A DNA stretch of 64,000 nucleotides from assembly GCF_046254905.1 (NCBI RefSeq), contig NZ_CP158016.1:2790001-2854000 (forward strand), given 5' to 3'. The notes under the pieces were generated by a model. The model was not told the origin of the DNA, did not search any database, and saw nothing but the letters and a program-made list of their open reading frames with translations. A program made the translations under genes and the position numbers. The stretch comes from Pseudaeromonas aegiceratis. GTDB lineage: Bacteria; Pseudomonadota; Gammaproteobacteria; Enterobacterales; Aeromonadaceae. This document shows positions 42,346 through 51,061 of the stretch, one piece after another. Within the stretch, counting starts at the first letter, position 1; every line of letters starts with the position of its first letter.

Positions 42346-44508
42346 TTATGACGCCAGGTGCCGCAGAGGGCTGTGCTGCCCCACCCCATGCATACGCTGC
42401 AACATACCCGGAATATCCAGAATCAAGGCAACTTGGCCTGACCCCAGAATGCTGGAACCACTGATGTCCTTGAGCTGAGAAAATAGGGACCCCAATGGCT
42501 TGATGACTATCTGCTGCTCACCCAGCAACTGATCGACGATCAAGCCTAGCTGCTGCTTGCCATGCCGCACCACAACGATGTTTTCCCGCTTGTTCTGCTG
42601 ACCCTCGATGGAAAAATGCTGCCGTAGATGCACCAGTGGCAGAGGCCGGCCGCGCAGTTCTCGATAGTCATAACAAGGTGGATCCTGTCGACCATCCGCC
42701 TCCAGGCACTCCGTCACCATCTCCAGCGGGATCACCAGAGGCGTATCTCCGACACTAACCAGGAAGCCATCGATGATGGCCAGGGTCAGCGGCAGACGGA
42801 TCCGGACGCAACATCCCGCCCCCAGCTCCGAGTCCAGCTCTATGGTGCCGCGCAATGCCTCCACATTCCGTCGCACCACATCCATGCCCACGCCGCGTCC
42901 AGACAGGTTGCTGACCTGCTCCGCGGTGGAGAAACCGGCCTCGAAGATCAGTTGATACACCTCGCTATCACTCAGCTGGATCTCGGGGGGGATGAGCCCC
43001 TTCTGGATGGCCTTTTGCTTGATGCGCGCGGGATCCAGGCCCCGACCATCGTCCCTCACCTCGATGACGATGCTGCCAGACTCATGATAGGCGTTGAGAC
43101 CTATGCTGCCCTGGGCCGGTTTGCCCGCTTGTTGCCGTTCCTCGGGGGATTCGATGCCATGATCCACGGCATTGCGCACCAGGTGAGTGAGCGGCTCGCT
43201 GATGCGCTCCACCACCGACTTGTCCAGTTCTGTCTCGCCCCCCTCAATCCTGAGGGTAAGCTGCTTCCCCAGATCCTGGCTGGCATCCCGCACCAGACGC
43301 TGAAACCGCACGAAGGTCTCACCGATCTCCACCATCCGCAGGCGCAGTGCCGACTCGCGGATCTGCTCCACATGGCGATTGATGGCGGACACGGCAGACA
43401 ACAGCTCGCCATCCGCCTTGCGCTTTGCCAGCATCTCGCCGCCAGCAGCGGAAATCACCAGCTCGCCCACCAGGTTGATCAGCTCATCCATCTTGTGGGC
43501 CGACACCTTGATATAGGCACTCTCCGCCTGGCGTTTCTCGCGGATCTGACCCTGCTTGGTCAAGGCCTGCTCCACCACCGCCGGTGGCACCATCTGCTGC
43601 TGGACCAGCAAGGCGCCCAGCCGGGTATCGGGTTGTGCGCTGGCCTGCAGGGTCAGTCCCTCGGCCAGCTCCTTGGCGGTGAGCAGACCGCTCTTGATCA
43701 GGATCTCGCCCAACAGGGCATTTTCTTCCGGCAGCTCATTGATAAGGTTCAGGTAATCCTGTACCCGGCTCTCCGGCGGCAGGATGCGGATCTGGGACAA
43801 CTCGGCAATAAACTCGAACACCGCCTCGATCTCGGCCTTGCTGGCCGGGCTGACCAGCTCCAGCTCCATGCCCAGGTAACAGCATTCGGCATCAAAGTCC
43901 CGCCACTGGGGCAGGGCGGCATGGACCAGCTGCAGGTGGTTGATCTGGCCTAGTTTGCCGAGATAGCGCAGGAAGGAGGCCGGCTCGAAACCGAACTGAA
44001 ACAATTCAGAGGAAAATCGCAGGGAGATGTGCCAACTGGCCGGGGCCTCATCGTGAGGCTCCCGCTCAACTTCGGCGGTCGGCTCGCTGGCGACGGGCAG
44101 CCTGTTCGTCTCGCCCATCAAGGCCAGCAAGCGAGCGTACTGCTCAGGATTATCGGCCAGCAGATCCGCCGGGGCAGCCCCCTCACCCAGTCGAACCACC
44201 TCGGCCCGCAGCACATCCAGGCCGGCCAGCAGGGCCGAGATTTGCGCCTGATCCAGTTGTGCACCCTCGTCCCGCACCCGCATGATGAGACTCTCCTGCT
44301 GGTGGGTGAAGGCGACAAACGCATCCAAGGCAAACAAGCCTGCCGACCCCTTCAGGGTATGCACGGCACGAAACAGGCCGTTTAGGATCTCGGGGTCCCC
44401 ATTGCCCTGATCCAGCTCCAACAAGGCGGCCTCCGCCTGCTGGATCAGCTCGCGGGCCTCCTCGAGAAAATCGGCCAACAGATTGGCCCACTGCTCCTGA
44501 CTGAACAT
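42346..44508 (-). CDS. cheA: Chemotaxis histidine kinase CheA with an unusual linker region
   Basis: The protein has 720 residues. The Hpt domain (about 1-105) has the phospho-acceptor His50 in AVHTLKGSAG. Residues about 157-245 are a P2-like domain of the accessory-CheA type. Residues 265-288 (LLGEILIKSGLLTAKEL...) and 296-319 (RLGALLVQQQMVPPAVV...) are two 24-residue motifs like those of the c-di-GMP-binding MshEN domain. The dimerisation helices (about 333-400), the kinase domain with N box HLVRNAVDHGIE (442-453), G boxes DDGRGLD and GRGVGMDVV, and a CheW-like P5 (about 575-712) follow. All kinase residues are present, so it should be active. Confidence 0.95.
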   Translation of the reverse strand: MFSQEQWANLLADFLEEARELIQQAEAALLELDQGNGDPEILNGLFRAVHTLKGSAGLFALDAFVAFTHQQESLIMRVRDEGAQLDQAQISALLAGLDVLRAEVVRLGEGAAPADLLADNPEQYARLLALMGETNRLPVASEPTAEVEREPHDEAPASWHISLRFSSELFQFGFEPASFLRYLGKLGQINHLQLVHAALPQWRDFDAECCYLGMELELVSPASKAEIEAVFEFIAELSQIRILPPESRVQDYLNLINELPEENALLGEILIKSGLLTAKELAEGLTLQASAQPDTRLGALLVQQQMVPPAVVEQALTKQGQIREKRQAESAYIKVSAHKMDELINLVGELVISAAGGEMLAKRKADGELLSAVSAINRHVEQIRESALRLRMVEIGETFVRFQRLVRDASQDLGKQLTLRIEGGETELDKSVVERISEPLTHLVRNAVDHGIESPEERQQAGKPAQGSIGLNAYHESGSIVIEVRDDGRGLDPARIKQKAIQKGLIPPEIQLSDSEVYQLIFEAGFSTAEQVSNLSGRGVGMDVVRRNVEALRGTIELDSELGAGCCVRIRLPLTLAIIDGFLVSVGDTPLVIPLEMVTECLEADGRQDPPCYDYRELRGRPLPLVHLRQHFSIEGQQNKRENIVVVRHGKQQLGLIVDQLLGEQQIVIKPLGSLFSQLKDISGSSILGSGQVALILDIPGMLQRMHGVGQHSPLRHLAS

Positions 44509-44518
44509 CCCTGCCCCC

Positions 44519-44824
44519 TTAATGATGCGACAACACTATGTCGTCCCCGAAGAAGGGAACCAGCTGGTAGAGGTCAAACATCTCAATCACCGCCGGCGAG
44601 TGATTGATCAAGATTAACGCCTCCCCCAGCCACTGACGCATGGCCATCAACAGCTGAACCCCAGCCGTATCCAGCTCCTCCACCGCCCCCAAATCCACCG
44701 TTAGCGCGGTCAGTGGCGGCTGTGGCTGGTTCAGCAGACTCTGCAGCTGGCCAACCTCATAGATGGTCAGGGCGCCCATCAGCTGCAGAGCACTCCCCTC
44801 CTGATTGAATGCGATATCCAGCAT
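44519..44824 (-). CDS. STAS-domain protein of the chemosensory operon
   Basis: The protein has 101 residues and a single STAS (anti-anti-sigma-like) fold: ALQLMGALTIYEVGQLQSLL, then LTVDLGAVEELDTAGVQLLMAM, where the conserved Asp-Thr/Ser-x-Gly loop would carry the phospho-acceptor Thr or Ser. It sits between cheY (9 bp) and cheA (10 bp). STAS proteins in this position occur in other accessory che clusters, including one in Vibrio as I recall, but their role is unclear. It could be a phosphorylation-controlled partner of CheA or of a sigma-factor pathway. Confidence 0.9.
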   Translation of the reverse strand: MLDIAFNQEGSALQLMGALTIYEVGQLQSLLNQPQPPLTALTVDLGAVEELDTAGVQLLMAMRQWLGEALILINHSPAVIEMFDLYQLVPFFGDDIVLSHH

Positions 44825-44833
44825 GCCGCCTCC

Positions 44834-45199
44834 CTACATCACCAATTTTTGGACGGCGGCCAGCAGCTGGACCGGCTGGAAGGGCTTCACGATCCAGGCC
44901 CGGGCACCGGCCGCCTGGCCCTCCTGCTTCTTGGCCTCCTGGCTCTCGGTGGTCAACATGACCACGGGGGTGAACTTGTGCTCCGGCCTGCTCTTGAGGG
45001 TACGCAAGAAGGTGATGCCATCCATGATGGGCATGTTCACGTCGCTGATGATCAGATTGACCCGCTGGCCGCTGAGTTTGTTGAGGGCATCCTGGCCATC
45101 ACAGGCATCGATGACGCCATAGCCTTCGGACACCAGGGTCGCCTTGACCAGTTGCCGAATGGAAAGGGAGTCATCGACGATCAAAATGGTCTTGCTCAT
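44834..45199 (-). CDS. cheY: CheY-type single-domain response regulator
   Basis: The protein has 121 residues and consists only of a receiver domain. The acidic pair DD lies at residues 9-10, the phospho-acceptor Asp53 is in IISDVNMPIMDG, the switch Thr is in VVMLTTES, and the Lys is in WIVKPF. It is probably phosphorylated by the CheA of this operon. Without flagellar genes or cheZ nearby, its target (flagellar motor, pili or another output) cannot be told from the sequence. It lies 12 bp after the first receptor gene. Confidence 0.93.
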   Translation of the reverse strand: MSKTILIVDDSLSIRQLVKATLVSEGYGVIDACDGQDALNKLSGQRVNLIISDVNMPIMDGITFLRTLKSRPEHKFTPVVMLTTESQEAKKQEGQAAGARAWIVKPFQPVQLLAAVQKLVM

Positions 45200-45211
45200 T
45201 GCATCTTCCCC

Positions 45212-46327
45212 TTAGAAGAAAGTCACATCGGCACTGGCACTGCTGCCGACTCGGGCCCGCCCATGATGCTCTTCATCCGTGGTAAATCGTTGTCGAAAGC
45301 GCTGCTCCCAGGCATGGCTATCCAGTTCGCTTGGCTCCCAACTGGCCAGATCCTCTTGGACCTGGCCGATGTCGGACTCCACATGCTCGAGGATCTGGCA
45401 GACCCTGTCCTGAAACTGCAGCTTGACCATGATCTGGCTGATGGCCTCTTCACTCGCCAAAGAGAGTCCCCGCAGACGCAGCCCCGCATCCTGCAACTCA
45501 TCCACCTCCTGACCCAATCGGGCAGTGACCTCGCTGGCGGTATGGTCCAGCAGGCTCAAGTTTTTCTCGTCAGTCCGTGCCAGGTTGTCCGAGGCGGCTA
45601 TGGTGGCCTCGATGGCCCGGGTGAGCCCTTCGACCTTGAGATCGATCTCCCGCCCCGTCTCCCCTGACGCACCAGACAGATGACGCACCTCGTCGGCCAC
45701 CACGGCAAAGCCGCGTCCCGCCTCGCCGGCACGGGCCGCCTCAATGGCGGCATTCAGGGCCAGTAGGTTGGTTTGACTGGCCAGCTTCTGTACCGAGGCG
45801 GCCATGGCCTTCAGCTCGTTCAGTTGCGCCCCCAACGCCGAGACGGTTTCCTGTAATTCCTGCTTGTAGACCCGAGCCTGGTGAAAGGAGTCGATCACGG
45901 CACCGAGCTGTTCCCGGGTCTGCAGCAGCACCTGGGTGATGGAGTGGGCATCGTCCTGCTCGCTGAACAGTGCCGCACTGGTGCGGTTCTCCTCCCGCAA
46001 CCGCCCCATAAGCAGTTCGAACGGCGCCAGCAACTCCTCTATGTTGCTCTGAACCAGTTCACCCACCACCTTCAGCTGCCGCTCCCAGGCGGCAAACAGC
46101 GGTAACAACTGACGCCGAGTAACAGCCCAAGGCTCTTCTTCCGCCACCGCATCCACCGCGGCCTCGTCAGCCGCCGCTTGCTCCTGGTGCGCCGCCTTTC
46201 GCAGCCGGATGACCTGATAGAGCTGCAGCAGCAGAGCGAAGCCCACCAGCAGTTGGCCGGTCCAGTTCGGCGCCCACCACAGCAGTGGGCAGGCCAGTGC
46301 CAGCAGCGACAGGACGAGATAGCTCAT
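45212..46327 (-). CDS. Methyl-accepting chemotaxis protein with membrane hairpin and no periplasmic domain
   Basis: The protein has 371 residues from the ATG at 46327, which has GGAGGT 9 bases upstream; a 36-codon extension is rejected. Two closely spaced hydrophobic stretches at about 3-40 form a membrane hairpin. The rest is cytoplasmic and helical, with the signalling tip ASQTNLLALNAAIEAARAGEAGRGFAVVADEVR. No HAMP or known sensor domain is visible, so it may sense through the membrane or through the region about 60-140. The C-terminal quarter (FQDRVCQILEHVESDI) is like that of receptors in accessory che clusters. It is the first gene of the operon. Confidence 0.9.
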   Translation of the reverse strand: MSYLVLSLLALACPLLWWAPNWTGQLLVGFALLLQLYQVIRLRKAAHQEQAAADEAAVDAVAEEEPWAVTRRQLLPLFAAWERQLKVVGELVQSNIEELLAPFELLMGRLREENRTSAALFSEQDDAHSITQVLLQTREQLGAVIDSFHQARVYKQELQETVSALGAQLNELKAMAASVQKLASQTNLLALNAAIEAARAGEAGRGFAVVADEVRHLSGASGETGREIDLKVEGLTRAIEATIAASDNLARTDEKNLSLLDHTASEVTARLGQEVDELQDAGLRLRGLSLASEEAISQIMVKLQFQDRVCQILEHVESDIGQVQEDLASWEPSELDSHAWEQRFRQRFTTDEEHHGRARVGSSASADVTFF

Positions 46328-46481
46328 GATGCAGAACCTCCGGCAGCAGACGTTAAACAGGGGGAGCAAGAAGAAGCTTAGGAGAGCCATACTGGCCTCG
46401 ATGAGCGGACCGCAAGGAAGTGTGATTCGGGTCACCCATCTTGAAGTAATGCAGAAAATGGATATTTTTCACGCCATGACT

Positions 46482-46499
46482 CCTGTCAGAAATGACAGG
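46482..46499. promoter_or_regulatory. 18-bp palindrome shared with the amylase upstream region
   Basis: CCTGTCAGAAATGACAGG differs at only two central positions from CCTGTCAGCCATGACAGG at 21927-21944. It lies 155 bp upstream of the chemosensory operon and beside the nqr terminator. An operator function is possible but unproven. Confidence 0.35.
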
Positions 46500-46504
46500 G
46501 GGCA

Positions 46505-46534
46505 TAAAAAAAGAGGCATCGTTTGATGCCTCTT
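46505..46534 (-). terminator. Intrinsic terminator of the nqr operon
   Basis: Read leftward, AAGAGGCATC pairs with GATGCCTCTT across a 4-base loop and a run of seven T follows. It lies about 20 bp past the nqrM stop codon. Confidence 0.93.
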
Positions 46535-46552
46535 CTTCGGTGCTAATCAGAT

Positions 46553-46765
46553 TCAGAGAATGCGATTCTCGTCTCTAAGCGCCTGTTCTGCCATTTTTTT
46601 CTTGCGCTTTTCGCAGGGCTCCGGGCAATCGCAGACCTTCTCGATCCCAACCCCGGACAAGCCACCACAAGAGCCGCTGATGGTGCGTCGCTTGATGATG
46701 TAACCGATGGCCATCACGGCAAACATCAGCAAGAAACCCAACAGGGTGATCAGGAAATAAGCCAT
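46553..46765 (-). CDS. nqrM: Na+-NQR maturation factor NqrM (DUF539)
   Basis: The protein has 70 residues. One membrane helix (about 3-24) is followed by a Cys-rich cytoplasmic tail with Cys33, Cys45, Cys47 and Cys51 in the pattern SGSCGGLSG and KVCDCPEPCEKR. In Vibrio species the family is needed to insert the iron centre between NqrD and NqrE. It starts 2 bp after apbE and is the last gene of the nqr operon. The complete set of four cysteines suggests it is functional. Confidence 0.94.
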   Translation of the reverse strand: MAYFLITLLGFLLMFAVMAIGYIIKRRTISGSCGGLSGVGIEKVCDCPEPCEKRKKKMAEQALRDENRIL

Positions 46766-46767
46766 CC

Positions 46768-47805
46768 TCAGCGCTCCAAATAGGGCGCGAAGGCATCGGA
46801 ATAGTCCTCTTTAAAGCCGTCCGCCGTCTTGGTGATCATGAAGATGGCCAGATGATGTGCCTTGGCAAAGGCCAACCCCTTCTCCGTCCCCAGCACCATC
46901 AGCGCCGTAGCCAAGCCGTCGGCGGTCATGCACTCGGGCGCCACCACGGTGACGGACACCAGCTTGTGGTTGATAGGCTTGCCGCTGACCGGATCTATGG
47001 TATGGGACAGGCGCTGGCCATCCAGCTCGTAGTAGTTGCGGTAATCCCCCGAGGTGGCGATGCCCATGTCACCGACCTTGATCACCTCCTGTACCGAGCC
47101 CAGGTCCGCCGTTGGCTTCTCGATGGCCACCCGCCAATCCTGGCCCTCACCGTTATGGCCCTTGACCCGCAGTTCACCGCCAATCTCCACCAGGTAGTTT
47201 CGACTGCCCAGGGATTCGATGTAGCTCGCCACCTGATCCACGCCATAGCCCTTGGCGATGGATGACAAGTCCAGGTACAGGCCCGGGATGTCTTTGCGCA
47301 GGGTATCGGCATCGGCATTGATCTCCACATGCAAATTGCCCAGCCCGGTGCGCTTGCGCACCTCAGCCAACTGCGCCTCATCCGGCATCTTGGTGGGTCT
47401 ATGATCCGGCCCGAAGCCCCACAGGTTGACCAGGGGGCCCACAGTGATATCCAGGGCACCACCGGTCAGGCGACCTATGTGGACCGCCTCGGTCACCACC
47501 TTGGCCACATCCGGCTCCACGGTGAAGGGCGTCAACTCCTCAAACTGGTTGAAGCGCGACAGGGTCGACTGGGGCCGGTAGGTGGACATCAGATCGTTGA
47601 CCCGCTCCAGCCGCTTATCCACCTCGGCCTGAAAGGCCTTGGCATCCGGCACCACGCCGTCGGCCACCTTGATGGAATAGTAAGTCCCCATGGTGTTGCC
47701 GGTAATGTGCAGTTCCTGGCTCACCCCATCGGACTGGCCGTTGCAACCCGCCAATAAAAAAGCCAGCCCACACAGGGCCAGCATTTTGCTTACAACTGAT
47801 TTCAT
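46768..47805 (-). CDS. apbE: FMN transferase ApbE for Na+-NQR
   Basis: The protein has 345 residues. It is a lipoprotein: MKSVVSKMLALCGLAFLLAGC, with the lipidated cysteine at residue 21. The ApbE domain shows TGNTMGTYYSIKV, DLSSIAKGYGVDQVASYIE, VEIGGELRVKG and a metal-site stretch near SHTIDPVSGKP. The enzyme attaches FMN from FAD to threonines of NqrB and NqrC in the periplasm. The ATG at 47805 is chosen because it gives the signal sequence; it lies 5 bp past the nqrF stop codon. A 15-codon extension overlapping nqrF is rejected. Confidence 0.95.
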   Translation of the reverse strand: MKSVVSKMLALCGLAFLLAGCNGQSDGVSQELHITGNTMGTYYSIKVADGVVPDAKAFQAEVDKRLERVNDLMSTYRPQSTLSRFNQFEELTPFTVEPDVAKVVTEAVHIGRLTGGALDITVGPLVNLWGFGPDHRPTKMPDEAQLAEVRKRTGLGNLHVEINADADTLRKDIPGLYLDLSSIAKGYGVDQVASYIESLGSRNYLVEIGGELRVKGHNGEGQDWRVAIEKPTADLGSVQEVIKVGDMGIATSGDYRNYYELDGQRLSHTIDPVSGKPINHKLVSVTVVAPECMTADGLATALMVLGTEKGLAFAKAHHLAIFMITKTADGFKEDYSDAFAPYLER

Positions 47806-47809
47806 GACA

Positions 47810-49036
47810 TCAACCACCGAAGTCATCCAACAGGATATTTTCGTCCTCAACCCCGAGATCCTTGAGCATCTTGATCACGGCCGCGTTCATCACCGGCGGG
47901 CCACACATGTAGAACTCACAGTCTTCCGGTGCGGCATGATCGCGCAAGTAGTGCTCGTAGAGCACATTGTGAATGAAGCCGGTATGGCCGGTCCAGTTAT
48001 CCTCGGGCAGCGGATCGCTCAGCGCCACATGCCAGGTGAAATTGGGGCACTCGGCCGCCAGGCGATCGAAGTCCTCCACGTAGAACATCTCGCGCTTGGA
48101 GCGGGCACCATACCAGAAACTGATCTTGCGCTGACTGGCCAGCCGCTTGAGCTGATCGAAGATGTGGGAGCGCATGGGTGCCATGCCGGCACCCCCGCCG
48201 ATAAACACCATCTCGGACTCGGTCTGCTTGGCAAAAAACTCACCAAACGGCCCTGAAATCGTGACCTTGTCACCGGGCTTCAGCGACCAGATATAGGAGG
48301 ACATCTGGCCCGGCGGCACCGTCATGTTGTTCAGCGGCGGCGTGGCAATCCGCACGTTCAGCATGATGAGGCCCTTCTCATCGGGATAGTTAGCCATGGA
48401 GTAGGCCCGGATGATGTGGTCGTTGACCTTGGACTCCAGGTCGAACAGCTTGAAGCGTTCCCAGTCACCTCGGTACTCCTGGGGGACATCGTAATCGGCA
48501 TAGCGCACATGGTGTGGCTCGGCCTCGATCTGGATGTAACCGCCGGCCCGGAAGGGCACCGCCTCGCCATCCGGGATCGCCAGCTTGAGCTCCTTGATGA
48601 AGGTGGCCACGTTATCGTTGGAGATGACGGTACATTCCCACTTCTTCACCCCGAAGATCTCCTCGGGCAGTTCGATCTGCATGTCCTGCCGTACCGTGAC
48701 CTGGCAGGCCAGCCGTTCACCCTGGCGCGCCTCGCGCTTGGTCAGGTGGTTGAGCTCGGTGGGCAGCACCTCACCGCCACCGGCCAACACTTTGCAGCGA
48801 CATTGGCCACAGGAGCCCCCCCCTCCACAGGCGGAGGAGACAAAGATACCATTGGCAGCCAAGGCCCCCAGCAGCTTACCGCCTGCCGGCGTGTGGATCG
48901 CCTTGTCGTCCTCGCCATTGATGCCGATGGTGACATCGCCGGCCGCCACCAGCTTGGACTTGGCCATCAGGATCAGCACCACCAGCACCAGCACGATGAC
49001 GGTGAACATCACCACCCCAAGAATCATCTCTTGCAT
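47810..49036 (-). CDS. nqrF: Na+-NQR subunit F, NADH entry module
   Basis: The protein has 408 residues. One membrane helix (about 5-25) anchors a [2Fe-2S] ferredoxin domain with Cys70, Cys76, Cys79 and Cys111, the same positions as in Vibrio cholerae. An FAD domain with RAYSMANYP and an NADH-binding domain with GGGAGMAPMRSH and YMCGPPVMN follow, and the protein ends in LLDDFGG. It takes hydride from NADH and passes electrons on through the complex. It starts 23 bp after nqrE, with AGAGGA upstream. Confidence 0.97.
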   Translation of the reverse strand: MQEMILGVVMFTVIVLVLVVLILMAKSKLVAAGDVTIGINGEDDKAIHTPAGGKLLGALAANGIFVSSACGGGGSCGQCRCKVLAGGGEVLPTELNHLTKREARQGERLACQVTVRQDMQIELPEEIFGVKKWECTVISNDNVATFIKELKLAIPDGEAVPFRAGGYIQIEAEPHHVRYADYDVPQEYRGDWERFKLFDLESKVNDHIIRAYSMANYPDEKGLIMLNVRIATPPLNNMTVPPGQMSSYIWSLKPGDKVTISGPFGEFFAKQTESEMVFIGGGAGMAPMRSHIFDQLKRLASQRKISFWYGARSKREMFYVEDFDRLAAECPNFTWHVALSDPLPEDNWTGHTGFIHNVLYEHYLRDHAAPEDCEFYMCGPPVMNAAVIKMLKDLGVEDENILLDDFGG

Positions 49037-49059
49037 TGTGAAATCCTCTTACCGCACCG

Positions 49060-49656
49060 TTACAGGGAAATACCGGAGAAGGACATGAAGCCCAGGGCCA
49101 TGAGGCCGGCGGTGATGAAGGTGATCCCCAACCCCCGCAGGCCGGCCGGCACGTCGGAATACTTCAGCTTTTCCCGGATCCCCGCCAGCAGCACTATGGC
49201 CAGACACCAGCTAAAGCCCGATCCCAGGCCATACACCACCGACTCGGTGAAGTCGTACTCCCGCTGAACCATGAAGGAGACACCGCCAAAGATGGCGCAG
49301 TTCACCGTGATGAGGGGCAGGAAGATGCCCAGGGCGGTGTAGAGCGCTGGGACATACTTATCGAGGAACATCTCCAGGATCTGCACCAGGGCGGCGATCA
49401 CCCCGATATAGGTGATAAAGCCCAGGAAGGAGAGATCCATGCCCTGCAACAGGGCATTTTCCTTCAGCACGTGAGTGTAGATCAGGTTGTTGGCCGGCAC
49501 CGCAATCACCTGGACCACGGTGACGGCAATCCCCAGCCCCATGGCGGTCTTCACCTTCTTGGACACCGCCAGGAAGGTACACATGCCCAGGAAGAAGGAG
49601 AGGGCCAGGTTTTCGATAAAGATGGACTTAACCAGCAGGCTCAGATAATGCTCCAT
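49060..49656 (-). CDS. nqrE: Na+-NQR subunit E
   Basis: The protein has 198 residues and six hydrophobic helices. It forms, with NqrD, an inverted-repeat pair that holds an iron centre in the membrane. The conserved segments are ENLALSFFLGMCTFLAVSKK near the N-terminus and TVNCAIFGGVSFM, each with a candidate iron-ligand cysteine. It starts 3 bp after nqrD. The pair NqrD/NqrE shares ancestry with RnfA/RnfE; membership of the nqr operon and the apbE/nqrM neighbours settle the assignment. Confidence 0.97.
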   Translation of the reverse strand: MEHYLSLLVKSIFIENLALSFFLGMCTFLAVSKKVKTAMGLGIAVTVVQVIAVPANNLIYTHVLKENALLQGMDLSFLGFITYIGVIAALVQILEMFLDKYVPALYTALGIFLPLITVNCAIFGGVSFMVQREYDFTESVVYGLGSGFSWCLAIVLLAGIREKLKYSDVPAGLRGLGITFITAGLMALGFMSFSGISL

Positions 49657-49659
49657 GGC

Positions 49660-50292
49660 TTACTCCTTGGGCTCTTGCTGTGCCGGCTTAAGGGTGCGCA
49701 GCACCCAGATAAACAGGCCGATGAGGAAGAAGGCACTGGGGGGCATCAGCAACAGGCCGTTGGGGATGTACCAGCCACCGTTGTTGACGGTGGTCACCAG
49801 CGGGATACCAAACCAGCTGCCGGAACCGAAAATCTCCCGCACCGTGCCCAGCATCAGCAGGATGAAGCCGTAGCCCAGGCCATTGCCGATACCGTCCAGG
49901 AAGGAGATGAACGGCGGGCTCTTCATGGCGAAGGCCTCGGCGCGTCCCATCACGATACAGTTGGTGATGATGAGGCCGACAAACACGGACAACTGCTTGG
50001 ACAACTCATAGGAGAAGGCCCGCAGCAGCTGATCCACCACAATAACCAGGGAGGCAATGATGGCCATCTGGGCGATGATCCGCACACTGTTGGGGATGTG
50101 ATTGCGGATCATGGAGATGAACAGGTTGGAGAACGCCGTGACCGCCGTCACCGCCAGGGCCATGACAAAGGCCGTCTCCATCTTGCTGGTCACCGCCAGG
50201 GCAGAACAGATACCCAGCACCTGCAGGGCGATGGGGTTGTTGCCAAACACCGGGCCGAACAACACCTTTTTAACGGTCAGTTTCTCAGCCAT
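49660..50292 (-). CDS. nqrD: Na+-NQR subunit D
   Basis: The protein has 210 residues and six hydrophobic helices. FGNNP(I)ALQVLGICSALAVTSKM-like sequence near the start and GLIITNCIVMGRAEAFAM carry the cysteines expected to bind the iron centre shared with NqrE. The start overlaps the nqrC stop codon by 8 bp, so translation is probably coupled. AGGAG precedes the ATG within the end of nqrC. Confidence 0.97.
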   Translation of the reverse strand: MAEKLTVKKVLFGPVFGNNPIALQVLGICSALAVTSKMETAFVMALAVTAVTAFSNLFISMIRNHIPNSVRIIAQMAIIASLVIVVDQLLRAFSYELSKQLSVFVGLIITNCIVMGRAEAFAMKSPPFISFLDGIGNGLGYGFILLMLGTVREIFGSGSWFGIPLVTTVNNGGWYIPNGLLLMPPSAFFLIGLFIWVLRTLKPAQQEPKE

Positions 50293-51061
50293 GACTCAAT
50301 ACTCCTTTACGCAGTTCGCTGAGGAAGGGGCCATAGCCCTTGGGACCCATCCAGAAGGAGATGGTGTGTTGCACCCCCTTGCTGGTGAGGGTGGCGCCGG
50401 AGAGACCATCCACCTTGAAGTGATCGCTCGCCTCGGCATGCCCCTTGATGATGGTCAACGCCATCTGGCCATCCTCGTCATACAGCTCCTTGCCCTTCCA
50501 CAAGGCCTGCCAGCGCGGGTTCTCCACCTCGCCACCCAGGCCCGGGGTCTCACCATGGTCGTAATAGGTGATGCCCTGGACTGTGTTGCCATCGGTAGCG
50601 ATGGCGATGAAGGCATACATGGTGGACCAGAGGCCCTGACCGTAGATGGGCAGGATCACGCTCTGCACCTGGCCCTGCTCATCCCGGGACAGATACACGG
50701 GCGCCAGCTTGGCCCGGCGACGAATGCCGGCCACATCCTCCTCGGGAGTGAGGGCGACACTGGTGGCGGGATCCTTGGCGGCGCGGCGCAGATCGTAACT
50801 GTCCGCCTCCTTGACCTCGACGAAGCGACCGCTGTCCAGGTCCACCAGGCGCGCCTCGATGCGCTGCTGATAGGTCTTGGCAATGCTGTCGGTGGGCAGA
50901 CCGGCCACCGTCAGTATGTTCACCTGGCGATCCCGCGCCTTGGCGGCATCCTGCAAGGGACGCAAGCCCACGGCCGCGCCGGAGACCAGGATGGAACAGA
51001 CCAGACACAGGCCGCCGATGACGGTGAAGGTCTTGCCGATTGAGTCGTTATTTTGCGCCAC
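50285..51061 (-). CDS. nqrC: Na+-NQR subunit C with covalent FMN site
   Basis: The protein has 258 residues from a GTG at 51061, chosen because GGAGG lies 7 bases upstream; a TTG two codons earlier is too close to that site. One membrane helix (about 10-32) anchors a periplasmic FMN-binding domain. The flavinylation motif DGLSGATLTS places the FMN on Thr224. The gene overlaps nqrB by 14 bp at its start and nqrD by 8 bp at its end. Confidence 0.96.
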   Translation of the reverse strand: MAQNNDSIGKTFTVIGGLCLVCSILVSGAAVGLRPLQDAAKARDRQVNILTVAGLPTDSIAKTYQQRIEARLVDLDSGRFVEVKEADSYDLRRAAKDPATSVALTPEEDVAGIRRRAKLAPVYLSRDEQGQVQSVILPIYGQGLWSTMYAFIAIATDGNTVQGITYYDHGETPGLGGEVENPRWQALWKGKELYDEDGQMALTIIKGHAEASDHFKVDGLSGATLTSKGVQHTISFWMGPKGYGPFLSELRKGVLSHG

